This document shows positions 1 through 8,551 of a stretch of 64,000 nt of DNA, one piece after another (position 1 is the first letter of the stretch; the number at the start of each line of letters is the position of its first letter). The translations under genes were made by a program, and so were the position numbers. The notes under the pieces were generated by a model, which was not told where the DNA came from, ran no database searches, and saw nothing but the letters and a program-made list of their open reading frames with translations. The DNA is from Myxococcales bacterium (GTDB taxonomy: Bacteria > Myxococcota_C > UBA6777): assembly GCA_020632975.1 (NCBI GenBank), contig JACKEL010000004.1, forward strand, positions 62,001-126,000. The letters are read 5' to 3'.

Positions 1-486
1 GACCAAAGCCGCCAACTCAGTGACCAGTTTGCGCCGCATCTTCTTGGACATCAGCGTCCCATACGTCTTGACCTCCAAGACAAAAAACAGTTCTTTGCCG
101 AAGGCTGCGAGTACATCTTCGAGCTTGGGGATAAAAGACTCTTGTGGATAACTGTAGTGCCGCTCTCCCCCGTAGAATGTGGGACTTCCATAAGAGACCT
201 TGGTTGCCAGCGGCTTTTTACAAAGTTCTTCGTAGGTGTGTTCGTGAATCACGAAGTTGGGATCGCCAAACAGACGTTCTCGTGCCTCGGGTTCATCGTG
301 GAAACACACGACTTGATGATCGCGGGTGATGGTGACATCCAACTCTACGCCATCGAACCCTTCTTCGAGGACCGCTGCTACGGCTGGAAAAGTGTTTTCG
401 GGTGCCTTTTGGAAGAGACCTCTGTGGGCAACGACAAGAGTTTTTCGAGAGGAGGCTGGATCTAACATCGTGGGCAATTCTTCCAT
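1..486 (-). CDS. Glycerophosphodiester phosphodiesterase family protein (partial, C-terminus missing)
   Basis: The minus strand reads in frame from an ATG at 486 to the window edge, giving 162 residues. The N-terminus has the GDPD signature AHRG (about residues 19-22), then PENT, GVELDVTITRD and VCFHDE, and a later FVLEVKTYG. These are the HRG, ExD and H residues that form the active site and metal site of GDPD enzymes, which hydrolyse glycerophosphodiesters to sn-glycerol-3-phosphate and an alcohol. There is no signal peptide, so a cytosolic UgpQ-type enzyme is likelier than a periplasmic GlpQ. A second ATG six codons downstream (466-468) is an alternative start. The C-terminal part of the barrel lies outside the window. 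It is divergent from the gene at 858. Confidence 0.85.
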   Translation of the reverse strand, partial: MEELPTMLDPASSRKTLVVAHRGLFQKAPENTFPAVAAVLEEGFDGVELDVTITRDHQVVCFHDEPEARERLFGDPNFVIHEHTYEELCKKPLATKVSYGSPTFYGGERHYSYPQESFIPKLEDVLAAFGKELFFVLEVKTYGTLMSKKMRRKLVTELAALV

Positions 487-857
487 GGAGAAATGAGTTG
501 TATCAAACAAGACTTTGACCAAGAAGCAGAGGGTTGTCTACGTTACCACTCCATGCAGCATTGAGCAAAAGAGAAAGTGGCGACATCGCAGAACAGACGG
601 AGAATCGTTGCTTTCAGTCGCAAGGCGGCTTGATGGTTCGAGCCCGCTCCCTCTTTTCTCGGGTAGGTGGGGCGGACAAACGCGAGCGGTTGTTGTGGCT
701 TTGTCCTCTTGGGGGCTGCGTCAGACCTTTGGGTGTTTTGAGGGAGACTTTGACTTTCGGGTCGCTGTGAGGGATAAGGTGATACGTTTTTGCGGTGGGA
801 ACGGCGCTTTTTGTTCCCACGTGGAGAGGATGTGTTTTCTTTTTTGGAGTTGTTTGT
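487..857. other. Divergent intergenic region, 371 bp
   Basis: This stretch separates the GDPD gene (minus) from the TerB/J-like gene (plus). I see no convincing gene: open frames here have no ribosome-binding site and odd composition. The only clear structure is the hairpin at 795-820. Confidence 0.5.
795..820 (+). other. Perfect 8-bp stem-loop in the leader of the gene at 858
   Basis: GTGGGAAC (795-802) pairs perfectly with GTTCCCAC (813-820) across a 10-base loop that ends in a T run. It lies 37 bases before the ATG at 858, so if transcribed it is in the 5' leader. It could be a regulatory hairpin or the terminator of a short upstream transcript; no long T run follows the stem. Confidence 0.35.
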
Positions 858-1937
858 ATGCTCGCCAAAAAAAATAATCCGACCCAGTATACCGATCAAA
901 AGAAGGTCTCTTTTGCTGGCGGGAGTTTGTTGTTTGCCGCAGCTTTGGGGTTTTTCTTCTTTGGTCTTTTGTGGTTTCGCCTCATCACCCCTCGTCTGCT
1001 GGGGGTTGGCTCTCTTTGGTTTACGTATTGGGTGCTTTTTGAAAGTGGTCTGTTTCTCTTTTTGGGGTCGATTACCTTACAAAATCGCTCTTTCCCCGCA
1101 GCTTTGGGGGTCGGGTTATCCTGTCTTGGGATCATCCCTGCGATGCTTTGGGGAGGTTGGCCTGTGGTTGTCTTGCGCGTTGTGCTGTCAGCTTTGTTGT
1201 GGCGTGGCTATGCGCGGTTGCGAGACATCAATCGACGTATCGAATCTGACCAACAAAGCGATCCATGGATGCAGTATTACCACAGTCTCTTGGCTCTATT
1301 CTTTCGGATAAGCGAGGCCGATGGAGACTTTGATCCTAGAGAGAAAAAGCAAATCGCTGCATTTCTCGAGCAGATGGAACTCTCTGAGTACGAACGTATC
1401 TACATCTTTGAAAGACGTCTTCAAAAGCACACTTTCTCTCTCGAACATCTCGTCAAATCCTATCTCAAAGCAGCTCGAATCCTCGGAGCCAAGGAACCCG
1501 AGGCGGCTTTGATGAGCATGATGCTTGTGTTGGCTTTGGCAGATGGCCACCTCGCAGAGGAGGAGCGCGCCTTGTTGCGTCGTGTGGGGTTGGTGATGGA
1601 GATGTCCAAACGCGAGATAGAGGAGTTGTTGCGCCATCACAAACATGCAGCAGAACACGTCGATGAGGGAAATGCTTGGTCCTTGTTGGGGTTGCATCCC
1701 AACGCATCTTCTGAGCAGATCGAAGCCGCTTACAACGAACTGATAGAACTCCTTCGCGTGGAGGAAAAAGAAAGCGCCCATGTGGGGCAAAAGTTCGTGG
1801 AGTACGCACGCCACCGCATCATGATGGTCGAAAAAGCGTACTCTTTCCTTCGCTCGTTCCATCGCGATGTTTCATTGGAGAGTCCTAAGACAAAGACCCC
1901 AGATCCCACGGCAGCGAGTCCTGCTTTGGATGCTTGA
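858..1937 (+). CDS. Membrane protein with TerB-like and degenerate J-like domains
   Basis: 359 aa from the ATG at 858, chosen because GGAG at 846-849 sits at good spacing; an upstream in-frame start lacks one. Residues about 20-115 hold three or four hydrophobic segments. Residues about 140-255 carry two TerB/DjlA-type helical halves with acidic EADGDFDPRE and ALADGHLAEEE motifs. Residues about 273-337 resemble a J domain (AWSLLGLHPNASSEQIEAAY, later VEKAYSFL), but the loop where HPD should stand reads LRVEEKE. The order TM-TerB-J is that of DjlA co-chaperones, yet without HPD it should not stimulate DnaK ATPase in the usual way. Role unknown; it may be a DjlA-derived scaffold. Confidence 0.75.
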   Translation: MLAKKNNPTQYTDQKKVSFAGGSLLFAAALGFFFFGLLWFRLITPRLLGVGSLWFTYWVLFESGLFLFLGSITLQNRSFPAALGVGLSCLGIIPAMLWGGWPVVVLRVVLSALLWRGYARLRDINRRIESDQQSDPWMQYYHSLLALFFRISEADGDFDPREKKQIAAFLEQMELSEYERIYIFERRLQKHTFSLEHLVKSYLKAARILGAKEPEAALMSMMLVLALADGHLAEEERALLRRVGLVMEMSKREIEELLRHHKHAAEHVDEGNAWSLLGLHPNASSEQIEAAYNELIELLRVEEKESAHVGQKFVEYARHRIMMVEKAYSFLRSFHRDVSLESPKTKTPDPTAASPALDA

Positions 1938-2009
1938 GAGGTTTGAGGTCTCTGTGAGGTTTGTGGTCTCTGCGAGGTTTGTGATCTCTGCGAGGTTTGT
2001 GGTCTCTGT
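1938..2009. repeat. Tandem repeat, 4 x 18 bp
   Basis: Four consecutive 18-base units of the form GAGGTTTGTGGTCTCTGY begin at the base after the TGA stop of the preceding gene (1938-1955, 1956-1973, 1974-1991, 1992-2009), with one or two substitutions per unit. They fill most of the gap to the convergent gene ending at 2051. They are non-coding by position. Confidence 0.9.
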
Positions 2010-2050
2010 GAGAGAAGTCCCGCGGATAGGGGATCTTCGCAAGGGTGGGA

Positions 2051-5000
2051 TCAGTAGCCGCAGGTGTAAGTCGAAGTCTTACATTGTTGTGGGGGAGAAC
2101 AGAAGCTTGTGGTGTACCAATAGCGACATCCGCTTGAGTTTGTTCTGCACTCTTGGGCATAGCTTGGTGTGGAACCTTGGCAGCGTTTTTGTCCGACATA
2201 CGAGCAAGCATGGTTGCATGTGGTGACGCAAGTTCCGTTGGAACAAGTCTGGCTGGAACTACAAGTTTGGCTGTTGCCCCAATAACGGCAACCATAACTG
2301 TCGGTTTTGCAGTCCTGTACGGTGTTTCCGCTACAGCGTTTTTGTCCACTTGAGCAAGCGTTGTTGCAATTGACCACGCAGCTTCCGCCCGAACAGGTGT
2401 AGGGTGGTGTGCAATAATTGATGCCTTGCCACGTCTTGCAACCATTGCTTCCTGTCTTACATTCCTCGACAGAGTTTCCATTGCAACGACGGCCACTTGA
2501 ACATTGGTTGGTGCAGTTGTTGACGCAGCTATTGTTGGTGCAGGTTTGGCTAGAACTACACGACTGGACTGTGCTCCAATAACGGCAGTTGTTTCCGTCG
2601 GTTTTGCACTCTTGCACACTGTTTCCGCTACAGCGACGGGAGCCCGTCGAAGAGCACTCATGACTACACTGACAGTAAGCCACGCCTGTTGTGGGGCTGT
2701 AACAGCTTTGTCGCCCTGAACAGTTTTGTTTGGTGACGAGCTTCCGACATCCGTTGGCGTCATTTTCGCACTGTTTGACGTCGCCGCCCGAACAGTGGAC
2801 AGGACCGAGGCTACACTCATGATTGCAAGGCACGATACAAGCGCCATTGGAACAGACTTGGTTGCCCGTGCAATAGTTGATGCCTGCCCAATAACGACAG
2901 TTGTTGCCGTCTGTTTTGCACTCTTGGGCGGTGTTTCCACTGCAACGTTTGTCTCCTGTGGAGGAACATTCGTGGGTGCACTGACAGTAAGCCACGCCTG
3001 TTGTGGGGCTATAGCAGCTTTGTCGTCCTGAACAGTCCTGTTTGGTGACGAGTTTACGGCATCCGTTGGCGTCTGTTTCGCATTGTTTGACGTCACCGCC
3101 CGAACAATGGGGGGGACCGAGGCTACATTCGTGATTGCAAGGCACGATACAAGCACCATTGGAGCAGACTTGGTTGCCCGTGCAATAGTTGGTGCCTGCC
3201 CAATAACGACAACTGCTACTGTTGGTCTTACACTCTTCTGCGGCGCTTCCGTTGCAGCGTTTGTCCCCAACAGTGGGGCATTTGTGATCACACTCGCAAT
3301 AAGCCACGCCTGTTGTCGGGCTTTTGCAGATCTTGCCACCGCTACAAGTTTGTTGGACGACAAGCTTGCGACAACCCACGCTGTCTGTCTTGCACATCAC
3401 GACGTTTCCGCCCGAACACTGGACAGGACCGAGGTTGCACTCATGGTTACAGTTGTTGTTGACGCATTTGCTTCCTGTGCAAGTGTAGGGCGGCACACAG
3501 TAATCAATGCCTCCCCAGTAACGGCAGTTGCTACTGTTGGTCTTGCACTCTTCCACGGTGTTTCCATTGCAGCGTTTGTCGCCGACAGTGGGGCATTTGT
3601 GGTCACACTGACAGTAAGCCACGCCTGTGGTTGGGCTGTAACAGGTCTTGCCGCCCGTGCACGCTTGTTTTGTGACGAGTTTGCGGCAGTTGTTGTCGTC
3701 GAGTTCGCACTGTTTCACATTGCCTTCAGAACAGTGAGGGGGGCCTAGGCTACAGTTGTTGACGCTCGAACAGTCGTAGATGCACTTGCCATTGGAACAA
3801 GTGTTGGGAGGTGTGCAGTAGTTGGTGTTTTTCCAGACACGACAGCCGCTTGCATCATTTTGGCACTCTTGGACAGTGCGGACATCACAGCGTACTGCGC
3901 CAACAGTCGGGCATTTGTGGTCAGTGCATCCTGAGGATTTACAAGATGTCGTTCCTGCATCGCAGTACTCGGTACTTTTGCAGGTTTGGGTGTCTGTCCA
4001 TTGAACGCAACCTGCTGGCGTGCGTGAGCAAGTTTGGATGGCATATCCGCCATTACAGCGTTTTTGACCTTCTGTGCTGCAATTGCTTTCGCAGACAGAC
4101 TCACAGATGAAGTTGGAGCCAGACTTTTTGCAGGTCTTTCCGCTTCCACAGCTTTGTTCGGTCTGCCAACCCGTGCAGTCAGACTTGCAGACTTGGATTT
4201 GATCCCCGCTACAGCGGCGATCTTGACCTGGGCGACAGGTGCAACACTTGCTGCCATCGCAGTAGCTTCCGCCAGGACAACCACAGTCACCACAACACGA
4301 TTGAGGTGTTTCGTTTGCCTCGCAACGACCGTTTCCGCAGCGTGGGGGATCGATGAGACGACAGCTTCCACTTTCGCATTTGTGGCCGCTAGGACAACCA
4401 CAGTCCGCACAGCAAGATGCTGAAGATTCGGTCCCTTCGCACTTTCCATCGCCGCAGCGCGCGGCGCTGTCGTCTTTGCAGACGCCTTTTTTACAGGACT
4501 TTCCAGAGGGGCAGCCACAGTCGCGTGGGCAGGTATCGCAGTTTTCGTTTAGTTCTGGAGAGCACTTTCCATCGCCGCAAGGGTTGGAGATCACACAAGC
4601 TTCGTTGACACAGCGTTTTCCGAGTTCACAAGCACAGTCAAAGGGGCAGCTTCCGCAATTCTCCCCGTCGCTTGGTTCACACGTGCCATTCCCGCAACTT
4701 GGGAAGGCTGCGCAAGCCTGTTGGTTTCGATCACAACGTTCCCCAGAAGGACACGAGCAATCGAAGGGGCATGTTACGCAGTTTTCGTTGTCATTGGGGT
4801 TACAGGTTCCATCGCCACAGTTGGCGGAGGCTTGGCAGGAAGAGGTGCTGACGTCGCAGAGTTCACCTGTGTTGCAAGAACAATCAAAGGGGCAATTGAG
4901 GCAGTTTTCTGTGGAAGGATCGCAGGTGCCGTCGCCGCAGCCTGTGGGGGCTTGTTGGCACTTGGCGTCGTTGCAACCCTGAAGGCCACAGTCAGACTTT

Positions 5001-5320
5001 TTCTGGCCAAGGAATCCACAGCCGTCCATCTCGTACACATGTCCGTCTTTGCAGGTGATCTGCATTGTGGTGCTATCACAACTACTTCCGCCGATGCACT
5101 TTCCTCGACCAACAAAGCAGGTTTGGTCTTGGGGGCAGTCAGCGCTGCTGTTGCACTCTTGCGCGCATTGTTTGGAGGCGAGGTTACAGAAACTACCTTC
5201 TTGGCACTCGTCGTCCGTGAGACAAGCGACAGAAACAGGTGAACAACCTTCACCAAAAAGAAGGAAACTTGTAAGAAGCACAAGTCCGACGGTGGGCCAA
5301 CGTAGAGAAAAAAGGCGCAT
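2051..5320 (-). CDS. Large exported Cys-rich repeat protein
   Basis: 1089 aa, ATG at 5320 with a GAGG a few bases upstream. An N-terminal hydrophobic segment ends in FLLFGEGC, an atypical lipobox, so this is probably a lipoprotein or at least secreted. Two kinds of Cys module follow. The N-terminal half has about six copies of CGxGxCxxxENCxxCPxDC, each followed by CxxGxxC. The C-terminal half alternates about 45-aa modules of two types: one with RCxGxxxxECKT and CRYW, the other with CNHECSLGP, KQCE and SPTTGVAYC. With well over a hundred cysteines, a disulfide-rich rod on the outer surface is likely. No catalytic domain is seen. It is convergent with the preceding gene. Confidence 0.85.
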   Translation of the reverse strand: MRLFSLRWPTVGLVLLTSFLLFGEGCSPVSVACLTDDECQEGSFCNLASKQCAQECNSSADCPQDQTCFVGRGKCIGGSSCDSTTMQITCKDGHVYEMDGCGFLGQKKSDCGLQGCNDAKCQQAPTGCGDGTCDPSTENCLNCPFDCSCNTGELCDVSTSSCQASANCGDGTCNPNDNENCVTCPFDCSCPSGERCDRNQQACAAFPSCGNGTCEPSDGENCGSCPFDCACELGKRCVNEACVISNPCGDGKCSPELNENCDTCPRDCGCPSGKSCKKGVCKDDSAARCGDGKCEGTESSASCCADCGCPSGHKCESGSCRLIDPPRCGNGRCEANETPQSCCGDCGCPGGSYCDGSKCCTCRPGQDRRCSGDQIQVCKSDCTGWQTEQSCGSGKTCKKSGSNFICESVCESNCSTEGQKRCNGGYAIQTCSRTPAGCVQWTDTQTCKSTEYCDAGTTSCKSSGCTDHKCPTVGAVRCDVRTVQECQNDASGCRVWKNTNYCTPPNTCSNGKCIYDCSSVNNCSLGPPHCSEGNVKQCELDDNNCRKLVTKQACTGGKTCYSPTTGVAYCQCDHKCPTVGDKRCNGNTVEECKTNSSNCRYWGGIDYCVPPYTCTGSKCVNNNCNHECNLGPVQCSGGNVVMCKTDSVGCRKLVVQQTCSGGKICKSPTTGVAYCECDHKCPTVGDKRCNGSAAEECKTNSSSCRYWAGTNYCTGNQVCSNGACIVPCNHECSLGPPHCSGGDVKQCETDANGCRKLVTKQDCSGRQSCYSPTTGVAYCQCTHECSSTGDKRCSGNTAQECKTDGNNCRYWAGINYCTGNQVCSNGACIVPCNHECSLGPVHCSGGDVKQCENDANGCRKLVTKQNCSGRQSCYSPTTGVAYCQCSHECSSTGSRRCSGNSVQECKTDGNNCRYWSTVQSCSSSQTCTNNSCVNNCTNQCSSGRRCNGNSVEECKTGSNGCKTWQGINYCTPPYTCSGGSCVVNCNNACSSGQKRCSGNTVQDCKTDSYGCRYWGNSQTCSSSQTCSNGTCVTTCNHACSYVGQKRCQGSTPSYAQECRTNSSGCRYWYTTSFCSPPQQCKTSTYTCGY

Positions 5321-5758
5321 GGTTCGTCCTCACCTTGTTTGGGGGCGAGAGAAAGATGTCTTTGTGTTGCTTAGACCCAAGAAAAATAACATAGAACTCG
5401 AAAAAAACGAAAGTATTTCATGAAGGCTTGCGGGGCTTTGGTGAGAGGGGTTTCATGGGTGGGATTCGGAAGTGTGTGTGGGTGTTATCTTGTCTAAACG
5501 TCCAAAGGCAGCTCTTGGACGCCAAGAATCAATGGATATTCAACTCTATATAGGAGTTACGCGGGGTCTTGTCTTGGCAGAGTCTCCAACATGTTTCGTT
5601 TGTGCTTTGCGAGGAGATGTTGTTGTGCGGAGGGGACCTCTGCGGGGGAGAGTGGGTCTTGCTGTGCGGTGGGGTGGGTGCTACGAAGAGAAAGAGCTTT
5701 GTTTTAAGCTTTTTGAGAAAGTCGATGGAGCGGGCTTTGAGGATGTAGGAGAAGGCAC
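5321..5758. other. Divergent intergenic region, 438 bp
   Basis: This lies between the Cys-rich gene (minus) and the WD40 lipoprotein (plus). It has AT-rich patches near 5385-5420 and 5536-5557 that could hold promoters, but no -35/-10 pair convinced me. No gene is supported. Confidence 0.5.
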
Positions 5759-7243
5759 TTGCGGTTGTTTTGGCGATGGACGTGTTTTTTTGTGTTGTGT
5801 TGGGGGGTCTTGTTGGGGAGTGGTCTTTCCTGCACAGGCCGCGTGCGCTTGGAGTGCAAAGAAGACAACGAATGCCCGAAAGAACGGCCCTTTTGCGTGG
5901 GGGCGCTGTGTAAGCAGTGTGCGCGAGACGCCGACTGTCCAAGCGGGTTGGTTTGTAAGACAGGGGCGTGCATCACACAAACCCAAGAGAACAACCTAGA
6001 GATCATCTCCACAGAAGAAACGACAGATGGCGGGGAGACACGTCCAGAAGAACCAACACTTCCTGAAGCAGAGCCCGTCCTAGAGTTCGATCCCACGGAG
6101 GAAACTTGCCAAGCGGGAAGCATCCGCCCTTGTTACAGAGGTCCCGAAAAGAACCGTGCTGTGGGGGCTTGCGTCGAGGGAAGCCAAACCTGCCATACGA
6201 CAGGGCGTTGGTTATCTTGTTCTGGTGATATCGTCCCAACAGCCGAGCGTTGCGACGATGCTATCGATAGCAATTGCGATGGCAAGATCGACGAGCCTTG
6301 TTGTCTCCCCGATCCCCAAGGTGTCCGAAGCATCAAGCTCGCGCACGAAAATTACTTTGTCTTGGGACTGGCCTTTGCCAAGGATGGTCGGTTGTTTTCG
6401 TGTGGCGGAAACGAAGTGGCGATTTGGGACAAAGACCTTAACCCCAAGGCGATCATGCGCTTTCGCCCGAGCAATTCGAGTGCTACCGTGACCACACTTT
6501 CGCTTGATGTTGCAGATAATATCCTTGCTACGGGAGAAAACGACGGGCGCGCAAAGGTTTGGGATGCACAGACGGTCAAGCTGATCAAAGAGGTGGTGGA
6601 CCCCAATAATTCAGACAAAAAAGCCCATGCAGGCGGGGTCTTGGCTTCTATGATCACTGCGAAGGTCCTGTTTACTGCGGGGGCTGATCGAGCGATTCGC
6701 ATCTGGGATATCGAGACCGACACCCTGACCACGATCGCGGATGCTCACACAGGCTCTATCTTTTCCTTGATCTTCTCGACCGCGTTGTATTCGGGCGATA
6801 ATGCGGGCTTTGTGTACGAATGGAACCTCGTAGAGTCTCCACCCAAACGCAAAGCGACCATCGCGGATCGTTTGGGCAATGTCTGGGGACTTGATTATCA
6901 TCCCAACCTCGCGATCCTCGCGATGGGTGGGGAGTCTGTGGTGATTCGCGATCTCACTGCCTCCAACCCAACCAACCAGACGCTTCCTCTGAAGGCTGAA
7001 CAAGGTATGGTGCTTCGCCTTGCCTTTAGCCCGAATGGAGCGTGGTTAGCGGCCGCCACAGACAAAGATCAAGTGATTGTATGGGACACCAAGACGTGGA
7101 CAGAACAGCCCCTCAAACTGCAAGGGATCTCCTCTGATGCGTCCAAGCCGCAGGTTCGCAGTCTTGCATGGTCACATGACAGTTTGCGCCTCGCTGCGGG
7201 CTCTTTTCAGTCCATTCAAGTCTGGTCTTGTCCTGTACCTTGA
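5759..7243 (+). CDS. WD40 beta-propeller lipoprotein with a MopE-type motif
   Basis: 494 aa from a TTG start at 5759-5761. TTG is chosen because GGAG at 5748-5751 is 7 bases upstream and the frame then opens directly into a signal sequence (RLFWRWTCFFVLCWGVLL) ending at SGLSC, a plausible lipobox. Next come a short Cys cluster (ECKEDNECPKERPFC, CARDADCPSGLVC), an acidic Glu/Pro-rich linker, a Cys segment with one MopE-like CDDAIDSNCDGKIDE, and then about 290 residues of WD40 repeats (VWDAQT, IRIWDIETDT, VIVWDTKTW, QVWSC). Probably a surface or periplasmic interaction platform. No enzyme motif is seen. Confidence 0.8.
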   Translation: MRLFWRWTCFFVLCWGVLLGSGLSCTGRVRLECKEDNECPKERPFCVGALCKQCARDADCPSGLVCKTGACITQTQENNLEIISTEETTDGGETRPEEPTLPEAEPVLEFDPTEETCQAGSIRPCYRGPEKNRAVGACVEGSQTCHTTGRWLSCSGDIVPTAERCDDAIDSNCDGKIDEPCCLPDPQGVRSIKLAHENYFVLGLAFAKDGRLFSCGGNEVAIWDKDLNPKAIMRFRPSNSSATVTTLSLDVADNILATGENDGRAKVWDAQTVKLIKEVVDPNNSDKKAHAGGVLASMITAKVLFTAGADRAIRIWDIETDTLTTIADAHTGSIFSLIFSTALYSGDNAGFVYEWNLVESPPKRKATIADRLGNVWGLDYHPNLAILAMGGESVVIRDLTASNPTNQTLPLKAEQGMVLRLAFSPNGAWLAAATDKDQVIVWDTKTWTEQPLKLQGISSDASKPQVRSLAWSHDSLRLAAGSFQSIQVWSCPVP

Positions 7244-7249
7244 GAGGGA

Positions 7250-7317
7250 GTTGCTTTCGGGGGCGGGGAGTTGGTCTTGGGAGGTCGTTGCTTTGGGGGA
7301 GTTGGTCTTGGGAGGGG
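7250..7317. repeat. Intergenic direct repeat between convergent genes
   Basis: A 20-base core, GGGGAGTTGGTCTTGGGAGG, occurs exactly at 7265-7284 and 7296-7315, each copy preceded by GTTGCTTT (7250 and 7287). The duplication fills the gap between the stop at 7243 and the convergent stop at 7318. Confidence 0.85.
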
Positions 7318-8295
7318 TTATTTGTTGGAGGGGACTTGGGCGGCCATGACAAAGCCTGTGATGCCTAACCCCAAAGCTGCGGCGCCTACGCCAAAGGCTG
7401 CGATCGAACCGATCTCCATGCTTTGGGCGGCTGCGTAGTCATTGTGGATCTGGATCGTGGAAGCGCTGGGCTGACCGAGCTTTTGTTCGATACTGGTGAC
7501 TTGTCCATTTACGACCACCAACAACGCAGTTCCTGTAATCACCGCAGCTGCGGCGATCCCAACACCTACCCAAGCGACGACAGGCCAAGGATTACTCTTT
7601 GGCTTTGGGCGTTCAACGATGCGTCGTGGGGGAGGGTCTTTGATGTCGCGCAAAAGTCGGATGGATATCTTCTTTTTTTCTTGGATGTCGATCAGGATCT
7701 TTCTTTTCTCAGGGAGATACCCTTTTTTGCGTAAGAGCAGGGTGTGCGGTCCAGGCAAAAGCGACAGCCTGAAAGGGGTGCGGCGTTTGTAGGTCTTACC
7801 ACTGCTGTCTGTGATCTTGACGCTGGCTTGGGGCGGGGTGCTCGTGATGTGCAAAGAGCCTTGTACACGGGGTTTGAGTGCGAGTAATGCTTTGATCGCT
7901 GCTCGGGCGGCTTTGCTTTCTGGATCTTGTTTGATGCAGAGTTTGTAGTACTGAACGGCCTCAAGGAGGTTTTCGTCGAGTTCTTGCACGCGTCCAAGGA
8001 AAAACAAGAAGCTGACACGGCTTTTTTTGATGCGCGCGAGCTGTTCGGGGGTTTTGGCTTCGCGTTCCATCTCACGCAGCAGGTTAAAAGCGGCTTTGAG
8101 TTTGACGAGGCTTCGTTTGTAAGCCCGTTGCGTCGCGAGTTGTCGGCCTTGTTGGAAGAGTTCGCGGACTTCTTTGCGGTAAGCTTCGTAGCGTTGTTGG
8201 GCGTGGGCTGGGAAGGTCCAAATGGAGCCTAGCAGGACGCATGTCAAAAAAACGCAGCATTGTTGAAGGATTACGTTGTTTTTGTCCCAAAACAT
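7318..8295 (-). CDS. Exported TPR-like/PEGA domain membrane protein
   Basis: 325 aa from the ATG at 8295 (MFWDKNN), selected because a signal peptide ending in FPAHAQ follows directly and purine-rich GGGAAGAGACGAG precedes it. After export, about 110 residues form helices resembling TPR units (LFQQGRQLATQRAYKRSL, LLEAVQYYKLCIKQDPESKA). A PEGA domain follows (GSLHITSTPPQASVKI, RTPFRLSLLPGPHTLLLRKKGY). Two hydrophobic helices near the C-terminus (VAWVGVGIAAAAVITGTALL and IAAFGVGAAALGLGITGFVM) suggest an inner-membrane hairpin. PEGA domains are common in myxobacterial envelope and kinase proteins. It is divergent from a kinase that also ends in a PEGA-like domain. Confidence 0.8.
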   Translation of the reverse strand: MFWDKNNVILQQCCVFLTCVLLGSIWTFPAHAQQRYEAYRKEVRELFQQGRQLATQRAYKRSLVKLKAAFNLLREMEREAKTPEQLARIKKSRVSFLFFLGRVQELDENLLEAVQYYKLCIKQDPESKAARAAIKALLALKPRVQGSLHITSTPPQASVKITDSSGKTYKRRTPFRLSLLPGPHTLLLRKKGYLPEKRKILIDIQEKKKISIRLLRDIKDPPPRRIVERPKPKSNPWPVVAWVGVGIAAAAVITGTALLVVVNGQVTSIEQKLGQPSASTIQIHNDYAAAQSMEIGSIAAFGVGAAALGLGITGFVMAAQVPSNK

Positions 8296-8413
8296 CTCGT
8301 CTCTTCCCTTGGTCCAAGGCAGTTTGTGGGAGGGGGGATCTTTCGCAGGGAGGATGCCTGAGTCATCGAAGAAGCGCAAGCACCGCAAGGAGATGGCTCT
8401 GGTGGTCATTGCC

Positions 8414-8442
8414 TTGACAGGGGACTTTGCAGCGACTAAGAT
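8414..8442 (+). promoter_or_regulatory. Sigma-70-type promoter for the kinase gene at 8552
   Basis: A perfect TTGACA (8414-8419) is followed after exactly 17 bases by TAAGAT (8437-8442). It lies about 110 bases before the kinase start, in the divergent region. Confidence 0.6.
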
Positions 8443-8551
8443 CCCCTAGAACTGCGTGCTTTCGTTTGAGAAAGCATAAAGTCTTCGGGTAGATCCCCTA
8501 GCGAAAGGAGAGGCAACAAGCAGTCCTTTGGATGGTTTGTTGCCGAAGAAT

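Noticed and set aside
620..660. GGTTCGAGCCC resembling a tRNA T-loop
   Set aside because: The flanks do not pair into a T-stem or acceptor stem and no cloverleaf can be drawn.
1885..3363. Long open frame antisense to the Cys-rich gene (Ala/Thr/Val-rich)
   Set aside because: It is the out-of-frame shadow of the Cys-repeat gene, has no ribosome-binding site and a composition typical of shadow frames.
5472..5999. Plus-strand open frame overlapping the WD40 lipoprotein start
   Set aside because: The other frame has a signal sequence, lipobox and WD40 repeats; this one has none.
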